Shown: one piece after another, positions 18,228 to 27,414 of the stretch | Layout: every line of letters starts with the position of its first letter | Numbering within the stretch: position 1 is the stretch's first letter | Source: Thermococcus chitonophagus | GTDB taxonomy: Archaea; Methanobacteriota_B; Thermococci; Thermococcales; Thermococcaceae | Assembly: GCF_002214605.1 (NCBI RefSeq) | Contig: NZ_CP015193.1 | Span: 124,001 to 188,000 of the forward strand | Length of the DNA: 64,000 bases | Reading direction: 5' to 3' | Position numbers and translations under genes: made by a program | The notes under the pieces: generated by a model | Database searches by the model: none | Told to the model about the DNA's origin: nothing | Seen by the model: only the letters and a program-made list of their open reading frames with translations

Positions 18228-18313
18228 TTGATCACCATAACTACTAGAGAAACCCAAATTTAGGATTTTTGGCAAATTATTTATAAAAATTTGGGTGAAA
18301 AATTGACAAAATG

Positions 18314-19003
18314 TCAATGCTTAGATGTAACTTCGAATATAAGGAACCTTCTGACTAAAGGATTTGGATATACCTCCCACTTAAGCCCCTCAGGAACTTC
18401 GAACTCAACTACGCCGAAGAGGCCGTACTCCCTAGGATCAAGACTCCTTCCAACGAGCTTACTGCCCTCAACTTTAACTTCCATATACCTGGGAAGGCCA
18501 ACAATCACATGACCTTTCTCTTGGGCCTCCTTGAAGGCCCACACAGCCGAGTATATCCCAGAATATATCTCAGCAATCCTAATTGGAACGCTACTCTTCC
18601 CTATTGCCACTACCTCTATCCCAGTCTCCTCCCAGAACTTCTTCGCTAAGGGTTGAAGATCCTTTGAGAGATCTTTCCAGACCTCCTTACCCCTATCGGA
18701 TATCCCAAGAGCATCTATAGTCGGCTCATCAAGCTTTCTGACTTCAATTCCACCTAATGTAGAGTCCAAGTGAATAACATCAGGCTTAACCTTCTTCGCG
18801 AGCTCTATAGCGAGCTCCATCTCATCCCTAATAGCCTGTCTTCCACTAAGATCATAATTATATGGATCCGCAAAGCGAACCATGACCTCACTTGCGGTTT
18901 TATACGGCTTTTCGACGAGAACGGCTACCGTCGCTATTAATCCCAAAGGTTGGAAAGCGTCATCAAGGACTGCTCCACCAGTATCGGCAGCTACTATCCT
19001 CAT
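18314..19003 (-). CDS. DUF4152-type protein, RNase H-like fold, possible exonuclease
   Basis: A 229-residue protein starting [17 protein letters not shown], the beta-hairpin and Asp of an RNase H-like fold. A further acidic candidate stretch is [20 protein letters not shown] (about 104-123). It resembles a P. furiosus protein (PF2046, from memory) reported as a RuvC-like single-strand exonuclease. I am fairly sure of the family and less so of the activity. It precedes the asparaginase on the same strand with an 86-base gap. Confidence 0.6.
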   Translation of the reverse strand: MRIVAADTGGAVLDDAFQPLGLIATVAVLVEKPYKTASEVMVRFADPYNYDLSGRQAIRDEMELAIELAKKVKPDVIHLDSTLGGIEVRKLDEPTIDALGISDRGKEVWKDLSKDLQPLAKKFWEETGIEVVAIGKSSVPIRIAEIYSGIYSAVWAFKEAQEKGHVIVGLPRYMEVKVEGSKLVGRSLDPREYGLFGVVEFEVPEGLKWEVYPNPLVRRFLIFEVTSKH

Positions 19004-19077
19004 TATACCACCTCCAGAAAGCGTTAATGAGGAATTACTTAAGCGTTTTGAGGACGTATAAATTATGATGATTGAGT

Positions 19078-19521
19078 ATGGAGACAGTTAAGTTCGTAAT
19101 AGGAACGTATGTGAGGGATCTCTGTGAGGGACTCAGAATAGCAACGCTGAAGGGCATAGCATACATGATAATAGGGGACAGGGAATACCCAGTTATTGAG
19201 GGAACCATACCTCCTACAATTCAGGTGTTCCTTCGTGACGGGCATATGACATTTTATGCATTCTGGAGGGAAGATGGAACCGAGCACGAAGCCTTTATAA
19301 AAGCAGCCTTGACTAAAATGCACATACTTGAAAACACGATATACATAGAGCCTCACGGAGCCCTCGAAAAGTTTGATGCCTCAGTAGTTTTAAAGCTGGA
19401 TGCCCCTAAAGAAGTTCTTAAAATACTGAAGAAGATAGTTGATGAGGAGAGGCTCTGGACGATTGAAGAGGAAAGTGAAGTAGCATCAACTTATTTAGAG
19501 GAATACCTAAAAAATAAATGA
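19078..19521 (+). CDS. Hypothetical protein
   Basis: A 147-residue alpha/beta protein of unknown family (METVKFVIGTYVRDLCEGLRIATL...). No membrane segment or catalytic motif visible. ATG 19078 is preferred to the TTG at 19072. It is divergent from the DUF4152-type gene, with a TATA-like element between them. The stop codon overlaps the start of a C/D box sRNA. Confidence 0.6.
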   Translation: METVKFVIGTYVRDLCEGLRIATLKGIAYMIIGDREYPVIEGTIPPTIQVFLRDGHMTFYAFWREDGTEHEAFIKAALTKMHILENTIYIEPHGALEKFDASVVLKLDAPKEVLKILKKIVDEERLWTIEEESEVASTYLEEYLKNK

Positions 19522-19576
19522 GATGATGAGCTTGGCCGCTACCCGAGCGGTGAGGGAGTAACTCCGGTGCTGATCA
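19521..19576 (+). ncRNA. C/D box methylation-guide sRNA (candidate)
   Basis: Box C ATGATGA at 19523-19529, guide of 13, CCGA in the D' position (19543-19546), 4-base spacer GCGG, C'-like TGAGGGA (19551-19557), guide of 12, and D CTGA at 19570-19573. The outer C and D boxes are canonical; the inner pair is relaxed, as is usual for D'/C'. It lies between two convergent genes and touches both stop codons. Targets not identified. Confidence 0.65.
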
Positions 19577-20917
19577 CAAAGCGAAATCAAAGAACCTATC
19601 TACACTCCCCCCATATACCCTTACATACCTTTCAGCCGCTTTTTTCCAAGAAAAACTTCTTGCCCTTCTCCTGCAGTTCTCCCTCAGCTCCTCAACGAGT
19701 TTTGAGTTCTCTTTAGCCATGTGAAACATCTTTAGCATTGCATTAGCTAATGCCCAGGGATCACCAGGCTGAACTAGCAAGCCGGTGGCAGTATGAGGTT
19801 CCTTATCAAGGCTTATTATCGTGTCCCTGAGACCGCCAACCGAAGAAGCTATTGGAATAGCCCCAAGACACATCGCCTCAAGCTGGACAAGGCCAAAGGG
19901 TTCAAAGTATGACGGAATAACGACGAAGTCCACGGAACCATAAAGCTCCCTCACAAACTCCCTAGAGAGCATCTGAGTAAGGACAACTATATTCTTGTGG
20001 GAGTTTGCCAGTCTCTTCGCCCACTCTTCAAGCCCAGGATCACCCTTTCCCACTATTATAAACCTCATTTCTTTGAACTCCTCCCTAGAGGACAGTATCT
20101 CTATAGCCCTTAACAGAACGTCAACACCCTTCTGACCCCTATCAAACCTACCTATGAACATGAAGGTAACTCCATCATCCATACCAAACTTCGATAGCAA
20201 CTTTCTCCTCCGCTCTTCCCTCGTGCCCTCAAGGAACTCTTCGCTCCAGAAGCTACAGTCAATGCCGTTGAAAACGTAAGTGACCTTTCCATCGAAGTTC
20301 CTGAAGAAGCTCCACTCATCCAAGAGGTAGCCCCTACTAACCGTAGTTACGATGTCAGCGATGTAGCCTCCAGTGTGTTCAGGATCCAGGTCAGGATAGG
20401 GGGCCAGCTCGGAAAGGTTGGCCTCATGGAAGTAGTAAGCCGGAATCTTAGCTTTGTTAAGCCTATGGATAGTAAAAACGGCTGGAATCTGGAAGTACTT
20501 CTTTATTAGGGCCCCGGCAAATACGGTGTGCCAATCATGAAAGTGAACTACTCCTGGGAGGTCCTCATCCTTCAATAACTCATTTAACACGAGAACACTC
20601 GCCTTCCCAAAGAAGACGGACTTTCTAAGGAGACCATCCCATCCTGGGCCGTAAACATCAGTAGAATCTAAAAGGCCCCCACCGATCCTGTAGACCCTCA
20701 AATTTCCCTCCTTTTCAAGGTGAACCTTAACCTCAACGCTCTCGCCAAAGGCCTTAACCCTTCCAATTCTGTCCCCTTGAAACTTTCCGTGAGAAGGGGT
20801 GAAGACTATAACTTCATGACCAAGCTCAGCTAAAGCCTTCGATATGTAAGTCAGAGCCTCGGCAAGTCCACCAACCTTAATGGGGAGGTATTCAAATCCT
20901 AAAAGCAACACCTTCAT
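19574..20917 (-). CDS. glgA: Glycogen synthase (GT5 family)
   Basis: Transfers glucose from a nucleotide sugar to alpha-1,4-glucan. 447 residues, close to the structurally known P. abyssi enzyme, the short GT5 form typical of Thermococcales. Motifs are KVGGLAEA (14-21, donor loop), VVHFHDWHTVF, FIGRFDRGQKGVDVL (the GT-B C-terminal Arg and Lys contacts) and the ExFGLVQLEA sugar-nucleotide motif. Start MKVLLLGFEY at 20917 with GGTGTTG upstream; the frame is open to 20929. Confidence 0.93.
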   Translation of the reverse strand: MKVLLLGFEYLPIKVGGLAEALTYISKALAELGHEVIVFTPSHGKFQGDRIGRVKAFGESVEVKVHLEKEGNLRVYRIGGGLLDSTDVYGPGWDGLLRKSVFFGKASVLVLNELLKDEDLPGVVHFHDWHTVFAGALIKKYFQIPAVFTIHRLNKAKIPAYYFHEANLSELAPYPDLDPEHTGGYIADIVTTVSRGYLLDEWSFFRNFDGKVTYVFNGIDCSFWSEEFLEGTREERRRKLLSKFGMDDGVTFMFIGRFDRGQKGVDVLLRAIEILSSREEFKEMRFIIVGKGDPGLEEWAKRLANSHKNIVVLTQMLSREFVRELYGSVDFVVIPSYFEPFGLVQLEAMCLGAIPIASSVGGLRDTIISLDKEPHTATGLLVQPGDPWALANAMLKMFHMAKENSKLVEELRENCRRRARSFSWKKAAERYVRVYGGSVDRFFDFAL

Positions 20918-21001
20918 GTTCAACACCAATAGGGATAAACGCGGGCCTCTTTAAAGGGATTTCTCGCAAAGTTAATAAGGAAGGGGAAGAACGGCTGAGC
21001 G

Positions 21002-21851
21002 ATGAGGGGGTACATCTTAGTTTTCCTTGCAGCTGCAATGTGGGGAACTCTTGGAATATTTGCAAAATTCCTGTACCAGTACAACCTATCAACATACACG
21101 ATAATCTTCTACAGGGTGTTTTTCGCTGTCATATTCCTCTTTGCCTACCTGAAAGTTAAAGGAATTGACCCCTTCATCGAGAGGGAGAGGATAAGATTTT
21201 ACCTTGCTTATGCATTCTTCAGTATATTCCTCTTCTATGCTCTGTACTTTTACACGGTGAAAATTTCTTCAGTTTCATTCGCCGTCCTCATGCTCTATAC
21301 GGCTCCTGCGTACTCGGTTCTATTTGGGAGGCTGATATTCAAGGAAAAGATAACGCCAACTAAACTGTTAGCCGTTGCACTAGTGATTACCGGAGTTGTA
21401 CTCCTGAACACTGACTCAATCACCGTTTCGAAGCTTGCCATAGCAACGGGCCTCGCCAGTGGCCTTACATACTCCCTCTACGGTGTCTTTTCAAAGATGG
21501 CCGTTAGGAAAGAAGAGCCAGAGAAGGCACTCTTCAATGTTCTCCTCATCGGAATGCTTTTCCTGATACCATTCACTGACTTTAGGGTCCCAACGGGAGC
21601 AATTCCTTACCTAGTGGCCCTAGCTTTTTTTCCCAACATTCCTGGGATACATACTCTACAATACGGCCCTCAAAACCGTAGAGATAAGCAGAGCGTCAGT
21701 TATAGCAACGATAGAGCCAGTAGTTGCAATGACCCTTGCATTTCTTATCTTTGGAGAGCGCCTCACAGTCCTGCAGATAATCGGAGCGGGTTTAATAATA
21801 ACAGGAGCAATCCTTGTTCAAATCACTCCTTCCTACTCTCGCCAGTCATGA
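21002..21851 (+). pseudogene. EamA-type (DMT superfamily) transporter, frameshifted
   Basis: Ten-helix drug/metabolite transporter layout with two EamA repeats. The first frame reads MRGYILVFLAAAMWGTLGIF... through VALAFFP, then runs out of frame at a T7C3 run near 21630. In the +1 frame the protein resumes as TFLGYILYNTALKTVE... and ends ITPSYSRQS at 21848. The 850-base span is one base over a codon multiple, so one inserted base explains it. It could be a real inactivation or a single sequencing error. The substrate is unknown. Confidence 0.8.
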
Positions 21852-22404
21852 CGGCAGAAGCTATCATGTGGGCCAACCTCAGGGCCTCAGGAATTAAAGA
21901 ATTCCTTCTCGTTACAGTCAAGATCTCCCTGGCAGTTTCATCGTTTACGCCAACCGCTTGGTAGTACAACTTTCCTGGGATCAGCTCTCTTATCGGCCCG
22001 CCCCTTTTCAGTAGAGAAAGCCTAACATCGTAATCAGGGAAGTGTTTTCTAAGGGCATTCTCAATTGCCTCAAAGTTGGGCTTCTTCCTTATAACGACTA
22101 TAACAGGCAATCCCGTCTCCTCAGAGAGCCTGCAAACGTCGACAACGTTGAAACCTGCGTATGTTATCCCCTTGAGGAGGATAACTCTGAGATCCTTAAA
22201 CCTCGAAGACAGAATAGCATCTATCATCGCATCGGTAGCATCTAGACCATCAATAGAAATCCACCTGGTAACAACCCCAAGGACGTCCATTGACCCTTTC
22301 ATGACAACTCCAACTAGGATTACCTTCTCACCCTTAGCCTTAAATTTAAAAGTACCATCATCAAACCCAACAACCCTTATCTCCCTCTTGACCTTCCTTA
22401 TCAT
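21823..22404 (-). CDS. DUF99 / UPF0215 protein, endonuclease V-like fold
   Basis: A 193-residue DUF99 protein; the family is related to endonuclease V and the RNase H fold. Visible features are [11 protein letters not shown] near the start (first acidic site), [35 protein letters not shown] and [12 protein letters not shown]. The activity of archaeal DUF99 proteins is not established. It converges with the transporter gene, with a 29-base overlap. Confidence 0.78.
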   Translation of the reverse strand: MIRKVKREIRVVGFDDGTFKFKAKGEKVILVGVVMKGSMDVLGVVTRWISIDGLDATDAMIDAILSSRFKDLRVILLKGITYAGFNVVDVCRLSEETGLPVIVVIRKKPNFEAIENALRKHFPDYDVRLSLLKRGGPIRELIPGKLYYQAVGVNDETAREILTVTRRNSLIPEALRLAHMIASAVMTGESRKE

Positions 22405-22431
22405 CGCGAAAAATTCGGTGAGGGAGTTAAA

Positions 22432-23019
22432 ATGCTTGGCGTGATATTTGCGGTCAAGCTCAGGAAAACTGACAACTACCTCATCCCGATAAACGACGAG
22501 CCCATGGTGAAGATCATAGAGGAAAGGCTTAGACAGGCAAAGAGGGTAGAAGACGTTATAACCCTCGTCAAGAAGGGACAGGAAAGGAAGTACTCACTGC
22601 ACGTTAGTAACGTCAGGCCAGTGAAGGGCAAAACGGTGGTAGACGCCCTTCTCGAAGGCCTGCCCCCAGGGGGGGATATATTCCTGATAAAAGGAGACAA
22701 ACCTCTCGTGATGCCCTTTTTGATCAACTACATGACGTCATTGTACCTAGAGGAATTCCTCGATGCCCTAATCCCAAGGTGGAAAAATGGTGAAGCAGAA
22801 GTTTTCCACGCCGTGTACAATGTAAGGGCCTTGAGAAATGCCCTCGGAGGCATGAAGGCAGAAGGGGAGAAGGATATAAGGAAACTCCCAGAGTATATAG
22901 ATGCAGAGTTCTTGGAGATAGAGGAGCTTATGAAGAAAAACGAGAAAGTGTGGTGGAGCTTTTTCACCGTTAAAACCTCAGAGGATCTCAGGAAAGTTCT
23001 GCTCAGCGGGCTTGTATAA
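22432..23019 (+). CDS. Nucleotidyltransferase-like protein (MobA-type fold, tentative)
   Basis: A 195-residue protein organised like a MobA/GT-A nucleotidyltransferase: N-terminal strand [12 protein letters not shown], then [40 protein letters not shown] (where MobA has its DMPF motif) and EVFHAVYN. The glycine-rich nucleotide loop LAGGxSxRMG is missing, so it may bind but not catalyse, or be something else. ATG 22432 with GGTGAGGG upstream. Confidence 0.5.
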   Translation: MLGVIFAVKLRKTDNYLIPINDEPMVKIIEERLRQAKRVEDVITLVKKGQERKYSLHVSNVRPVKGKTVVDALLEGLPPGGDIFLIKGDKPLVMPFLINYMTSLYLEEFLDALIPRWKNGEAEVFHAVYNVRALRNALGGMKAEGEKDIRKLPEYIDAEFLEIEELMKKNEKVWWSFFTVKTSEDLRKVLLSGLV

Positions 23020-23097
23020 TAGAAAAGCAAAAATACTTGTTAGACCATTACTACTTGGCATACTTCATCGATTACCGCAGATTACATCAATGCCCAG

Positions 23098-23715
23098 GTG
23101 GCAACGATGGCAAGATGGGAGAGGATCGTTGAGGGTGTTAAGAGTATTGCACTGATAAAGAGCAAGATTATAACGCGAGGTAAGAGGATAGCCCTCCTAG
23201 TTGACGGGCCCAACATACTCAGGAAAGACCTCGGCATACATCTGGAAGATATAGTCGAGGCCCTAAGCAAACTCGGGAACATTAGAGTTGCTAAGGTTAT
23301 ATTAAATCAGTACGCACCCCAGAGCTTAATTGAAGCAGTATCAAATCAGGGGTTTGAGCCCGTAATAGTGGCCGGAGAGATAGGGGTAAAGCTGGCAGTC
23401 GAGGCAATGAGGGAAGTCTACAACCCAAACATAGACATGATAGCCCTAGCAACGAGGAATACCGAGTTCGTCCCAATAATCCTCAAGGCCAAGGAAAAAG
23501 GGAAGGAGACGGCAATTATTGGAGTTGAGCCCGGGCTGAGCTCAGCGCTAAAGCATGCAGCAGACTACGTAATAATCCTCACGCCAAGGGGTGAGGGGGT
23601 TGAGGAGGGTTATAGCGAAGATACTGAAGAGGGAGGAGGAAGAAGGGGAGAAGACGATAGGATTGATCATCGATGGACCCAACATCCTAAGGAAGGAGTT
23701 CGGGATAAAGCTTGA
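23098..23715 (+). CDS. NYN-domain (LabA/DUF88-like) protein, first of a tandem pair
   Basis: The NYN domain (a PIN-like RNase fold) spans about residues 28-165: LLVDGPNILRKDLG, LNQYAPQSLIEAVSNQGFEP, and a NTEF stretch where the paralogue has DADF. The last 40 residues, after ILTPRGEG, are low-complexity and read through the start of the next gene (125-base overlap), whose own NYN protein ends soon after the equivalent point. So the 3' end may be extended by a lost stop. A loss of the D-x-D acidic pair (N, E) suggests weaker nuclease function. Confidence 0.72.
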   Translation: MATMARWERIVEGVKSIALIKSKIITRGKRIALLVDGPNILRKDLGIHLEDIVEALSKLGNIRVAKVILNQYAPQSLIEAVSNQGFEPVIVAGEIGVKLAVEAMREVYNPNIDMIALATRNTEFVPIILKAKEKGKETAIIGVEPGLSSALKHAADYVIILTPRGEGVEEGYSEDTEEGGGRRGEDDRIDHRWTQHPKEGVRDKA

Positions 23716-24070
23716 GGACATAAAGGCAGCCTTGGAAAAGATAGGAAAGATAAGGGTAGCTAAAGTCGTTCTCAATCAGTACGCACCCCAGGGACTAATT
23801 GAGGCCGTGGTCAACCAGGGATTCGAACCCATAATAGTGGCTGGAGACACGGATGTTAGGGTTGCAATAGAAGCCATGGAGCTGATATACAACGCAGATA
23901 TAGACGTTCTTGCCTTGGCCACGAGGGATGCAGACTTCCTCCCCCTCATAAGTGAGGCCAAGAGGAGGGGAAAGGAGACAGTTATAATTGGAATTGAGCC
24001 GGGCTTTTCTGTGGCACTTCAAAATGCCGCAGACTACATAATTAAGATGGAGAAGAAGGGCGAAGACTAA
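23591..24070 (+). CDS. NYN-domain (LabA/DUF88-like) protein, second of a tandem pair
   Basis: A 159-residue paralogue of the gene before it, with the same LIIDGPNILRKEFGI, LNQYAPQGLIEAVVNQGFEP and ALATRDADFLPLISEAKRRGKE blocks, here with the full acidic set (DG, DTD, DADF). It is predicted to be a metal-dependent RNase of the PIN-like NYN fold. GTG start at 23591; the TTG at 23600 is an alternative. It overlaps the cobalamin gene on the opposite strand by 4 bases. Confidence 0.8.
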   Translation: MRGLRRVIAKILKREEEEGEKTIGLIIDGPNILRKEFGIKLEDIKAALEKIGKIRVAKVVLNQYAPQGLIEAVVNQGFEPIIVAGDTDVRVAIEAMELIYNADIDVLALATRDADFLPLISEAKRRGKETVIIGIEPGFSVALQNAADYIIKMEKKGED

Positions 24071-24591
24071 TACTCAACACCCCTCCTAGCAAGAATCCCT
24101 TTCTGGTAGGGATGCTTTATCTCCCTCATTTCGGTGACGTAGTCAGCCAGCTCGTAGAGCTCTTCTGGACAGTACCTGCCCGTTAGGACAAGCTCAGTGT
24201 TTGGGGCTTTACTCCTTATGAGCTCCTTAACCTCATCAACGCTTATCATCCCAAAGCCAAGGGCAACGCAGATCTCATCCAATATTACCAGATCCCACTC
24301 CCCGCTCTTCACTACCTCTTTAGCCCTCTCAAGGGCCCTTTTTGCAGCTTCTATATCATCCTGCCCGGGCTTTCCATGAACGAACTTTGGAAGGCCATAA
24401 GACTCTATCACAAAACCGCACTTCTCAGCCATGTGATACTCCCCATAGACCTTAGGAGCCTTCATGAACTGTATCACTATAACTCTACCGCCGGAACCTA
24501 GCATTCTAACTGCCAGCCCTATAGCAGCAGTCGTTTTGCCCTTCCCGTTTCCTGTGTATATGTGGACTAAACCGAGCTTCTCCCTCCACAT
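24067..24591 (-). CDS. cobO: Cob(I)yrinic acid a,c-diamide adenosyltransferase (CobO/BtuR family)
   Basis: Adds the adenosyl group to the cobalt of corrinoids using ATP, a step in adenosylcobalamin formation or salvage. 174 residues with the reversed P-loop GNGKGKTTAAIGLAVR (15-30), FMKAPKVYGEY, and Walker B DLVILDEICVALGFGM. Start ATG at 24591. Its upstream leader overlaps a C/D box sRNA on the same strand. Confidence 0.9.
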   Translation of the reverse strand: MWREKLGLVHIYTGNGKGKTTAAIGLAVRMLGSGGRVIVIQFMKAPKVYGEYHMAEKCGFVIESYGLPKFVHGKPGQDDIEAAKRALERAKEVVKSGEWDLVILDEICVALGFGMISVDEVKELIRSKAPNTELVLTGRYCPEELYELADYVTEMREIKHPYQKGILARRGVEY

Positions 24592-24597
24592 AAGACC

Positions 24598-24651
24598 ACC
24601 TCAGCCAGTATGCCCCTCATCACCACTCAGCCGAGCGAGATTCATCACAGG
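24598..24651 (-). ncRNA. C/D box methylation-guide sRNA
   Basis: On the minus strand: box C GTGATGA (24642-24648), guide of 11, D' CTGA (24627-24630), spacer GTGG, C' TGATGA (24617-24622), guide of 12, and D CTGA (24601-24604). All four boxes are canonical. CCT and AGG-type flanks can pair. A TATA element (CTTTATATCC on the minus strand) is at about 24654-24664. It ends 6 bases before the cobO start, so it is probably in the same transcript or promoter. Targets not identified. Confidence 0.85.
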
Positions 24652-24699
24652 ACAAAGGATATAAAGTCCAAGGCAAATTAAAATTTCTTGGGTTACACT

Positions 24700-25530
24700 A
24701 TGGAGATAGTGCACTTAGGCTATTTTGTCAGAGATTTAATAGTCATGGCAACGACTTTAACTGCAACAGTAATAATTTTCATCCTTAGGCGAAGAGCTAG
24801 AGCAACCCTCCGATACAGGCCCTTCGCACTAGCATCCTTTTTAGGATTCATAAGCTTCGTTGTAATAACTTTGGCCCAAATAATTGGTGCCTTAATAAAC
24901 ACTACGGTCTTATACGCTGAAAGAGAGTACTGGCAGGCTGTAAGGTCAGTGCTACTAACCGTCGCAGCCTTCCTGCTCCTTCTCTCAGTAATGATGTTCT
25001 ATGTTCCTTTTGGAAGGGGGAAATACATGGTTCTCAAGGTTGTCACGGAGCCAACACTGGAGGCCTGGGGAGGGTACTGGTGTAGACGAGAAGAGTGCTA
25101 TGCGGCGTTTAAGGAACTCTTAAAGATGAGGCTTCCTGGCATAGCCATAACTAGAAACCCACCGGAAATATTTAGGGAAAAACTAGGACTAAAGCTGACC
25201 CCCGTCATATGGATATCAAAAGTCCAGCATGAAGATGCAATAAGCCCCACAAGGCTAGAGTACCTAATCCAGAGACTCGCGGATTTCTTGAAGAGCGTTG
25301 ATGTTGATAAAGTCATTCTAATAGACTGCGTCGACTATCTAATTTTGGAGAATGGAGAAGATGCCGTGTTCAAGTTCATAACTACCCTTAAAGACTTGGC
25401 AACACTAAACAGGGGAATATTAATAGTGAGCATAGAAAAGGAGGCCTTATCAGACAAAGCCTACAATTTCTTAACATCGGAGCTTGAACCCATAGAGAAC
25501 CTCAAAATGAAGGCGAGGGAGGAAGAATAA
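24700..25530 (+). CDS. Membrane protein with C-terminal DUF835-like domain
   Basis: 276 residues. Three N-terminal membrane helices (about 8-28, 41-63, 82-104), then a cytosolic domain of about 170 residues with PTLEAWGGYWCRREECYAAF, VDKVILIDCVDYLILENG and ILIVSIEKEALSDKAY. This layout fits the archaeal DUF835 group, whose domain resembles a degenerate P-loop/signalling module of unknown role. The ATG at 24700 lies 12 bases inside a longer frame that opens with TTG. Confidence 0.65.
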   Translation: MEIVHLGYFVRDLIVMATTLTATVIIFILRRRARATLRYRPFALASFLGFISFVVITLAQIIGALINTTVLYAEREYWQAVRSVLLTVAAFLLLLSVMMFYVPFGRGKYMVLKVVTEPTLEAWGGYWCRREECYAAFKELLKMRLPGIAITRNPPEIFREKLGLKLTPVIWISKVQHEDAISPTRLEYLIQRLADFLKSVDVDKVILIDCVDYLILENGEDAVFKFITTLKDLATLNRGILIVSIEKEALSDKAYNFLTSELEPIENLKMKAREEE

Positions 25531-25555
25531 AAAACCAATGCACAAACATTCAAAC

Positions 25556-26635
25556 ATGAAGGCCCATGAGCTGGGAATCGAGATAGGTGTCTTCAAAAAA
25601 GGAAGGAAAGACTCAATAACTGACGTTAAGGGAGTGAAGATTGGCCACGTGACCCTGATAAAAGGTAATGGAAAGCTGATCCCCGGGAAAGGGCCGGTAA
25701 GAACTGGGGTCACAGCAATACTTCCCCACGATGGAAATATATACAAGGAGAAAGTTTTAGCCGGAGCCTTCGTTATGAACGGTTACTCCAAGCCAGTGGG
25801 ACTGATACAGCTCTGGGAGCTTGGGGTCGTAGAGACTCCGATAATACTAACAAACACCCTCAGCATAGGGACGGCTGTTGATGGTCTCCTCGACTACGTT
25901 CTGAGGGAGAACGATGATATCGGCGTGAAAACTGGATCGGTAAATCCTCTAGTTCTAGAGTGCAATGATTCCTACCTCAACGACATACGCGGGAGGCACG
26001 TGAAGAGAGAGCACGTTGTTGAGGCCATTGAGAATGCCAGTGAGGATTTTGAGGAGGGAGCGGTTGGAGCTGGGACGGGAATGAGTGCATTCGAGTTTAA
26101 GGGAGGTATAGGATCAGCGTCAAGGGTAGTAGAGATAGAAGGTAGGAAGTACACGGTCGGAGCATTAGTTCTCAGCAACTTTGGAAGGAGGGAGGATTTA
26201 ACGATAGCGGGAGTGCCCGTGGGTATTGAGCTGAAAGACTGGCCAGGTAAAGGAGGAGAGGGTAAGGGAAGCATAATAATGGTCATTGCCACCGATGCAC
26301 CCTTAACCTCAAGACAGCTAAACAGGCTGGCCAAGAGGGCAACGGTGGGGTTAGCTAGAACTGGAGGCTACGCCTACAACGGAAGCGGAGACATAGCGGT
26401 TGCATTCTCAACTGCAAACAGGGTTAAGCACTACGAGAAGGATATTATGGAAATTAAAGCGTTGCCCGACTCAGTTCTCTCACCATTGTTTAAGGCAACG
26501 GCGGAAGCCGTGGAAGAGGCAATAATAAACTCACTACTGAGCGCAAGGACTATGGATGGACGAGATAATCACGTGAGGTACGAGCTCCCAAAGGATAAAC
26601 TAGTGGAGATAATGAAGAAGTACGGCAGGATTTAA
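25556..26635 (+). CDS. P1-family aminopeptidase (DmpA-like, Ntn hydrolase)
   Basis: 359 residues, very similar to the P. horikoshii P1 aminopeptidase I recall. DmpA-family enzymes self-cleave and use the new N-terminal Ser/Thr as nucleophile. Conserved blocks are ITDVKGVKIGHVTL, GPVRTGVTAILPH, NGYSKPVGLIQLWELG, TLSIGTAVDGLLDY, GAGTGMSAFEFKGGIG and GALVLSNFGRREDL. MKAHELGIEIG at 25556 is the family start; ATG 25538 is an alternative. The CRISPR array begins 10 bases after the stop. Confidence 0.9.
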   Translation: MKAHELGIEIGVFKKGRKDSITDVKGVKIGHVTLIKGNGKLIPGKGPVRTGVTAILPHDGNIYKEKVLAGAFVMNGYSKPVGLIQLWELGVVETPIILTNTLSIGTAVDGLLDYVLRENDDIGVKTGSVNPLVLECNDSYLNDIRGRHVKREHVVEAIENASEDFEEGAVGAGTGMSAFEFKGGIGSASRVVEIEGRKYTVGALVLSNFGRREDLTIAGVPVGIELKDWPGKGGEGKGSIIMVIATDAPLTSRQLNRLAKRATVGLARTGGYAYNGSGDIAVAFSTANRVKHYEKDIMEIKALPDSVLSPLFKATAEAVEEAIINSLLSARTMDGRDNHVRYELPKDKLVEIMKKYGRI

Positions 26636-26644
26636 TACCCCTTT

Positions 26645-27414
26645 CTTTCAATTCTCTTCTAGTCATATTGGAACGTTTAATGCGAGGTATGCTAAATTAT
26701 CGAGATATCAACTTTCAATTCTCTTCTAGTCTTATTGGAACAAGCAGTAGGGGCAGCGATACTTACCCCAAGCCGTCATTTCTTTCAATTCTCTTCTAGT
26801 CTTATTGGAACTTCAAACCTCCGATCGACGTTAAAGCATTCGTTGAGAACTTTCAATTCTCTTCTAGTCTTATTGGAACATGGTGAACGACGACAGGGCG
26901 TTCAAGGCAGGCTACCGTCTTTCAATTCTCTTCTAGTCTTATTGGAACCAAACTTTGTTAATACCCTGAAGAACAACTTCTTAGGCTTTCAATTCTCTTC
27001 TAGTCTTATTGGAACTTGGGGACTGCAGCAGGAGCTGGATGTTTTGCCACTTTCAATTCTCTTCTAGTCTTATTGGAACTGAGATGGGAAATGTTGACGT
27101 GTCGATTATAGAAGTCTTTCAATTCTCTTCTAGTCTTATTGGAACGTGCTCGCCGCAATAATAGCCGTCGCCGCAGTCTCGTCTTTCAATTCTCTTCTAG
27201 TCTTATTGGAACAGCGTAAGGGTGGAGGTCTGGCTGAACAACACGAAACTCTTTCAATTCTCTTCTAGTCTTATTGGAACTGGCGCCCGGCCGAGCTGGG
27301 CCCGTCCGGAATGAAGCTCTTTCAATTCTCTTCTAGTCTTATTGGAACAAAGATAACTTTTGCCCTAACCTTCTCGGGGTCAAACTTTCAATTCTCTTCT
27401 AGTCTTATTGGAAC
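26645..27414 (-). CRISPR. CRISPR array 1, 12 repeats of 30 bases, read on the minus strand
   Basis: On the plus strand the repeat starts CTTTCAATTCTCTTCTAG and ends TCTTATTGGAAC; in the transcribed direction it is GTTCCAATAAGAC...GAATTGAAAG, a Pyrococcus-type repeat. Repeats start at 26645, 26712, 26782, 26850, 26919, 26986, 27050, 27116, 27183, 27249, 27319 and 27385. Spacers are about 34-40 bases. Only the first (26645) carries a substitution (CATATT for CTTATT), which marks the leader-distal end and puts the leader on the right. No cas gene is adjacent. Confidence 0.97.

Noticed and set aside
21852-21964. Continuation of the EamA frame to 21964
   Set aside because: After 21630 the frame is out of register; the correct ending in the next frame is at 21851.
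23030-23100. A C/D sRNA-like stretch on the minus strand (TTGATGT, CGATGA)
   Set aside because: No CTGA box at the needed positions.
26735-27067. Repetitive open frames over the CRISPR arrays (also 49599-49892, 49943-50173, 49998-50258)
   Set aside because: They are translations of repeats and spacers, not genes.
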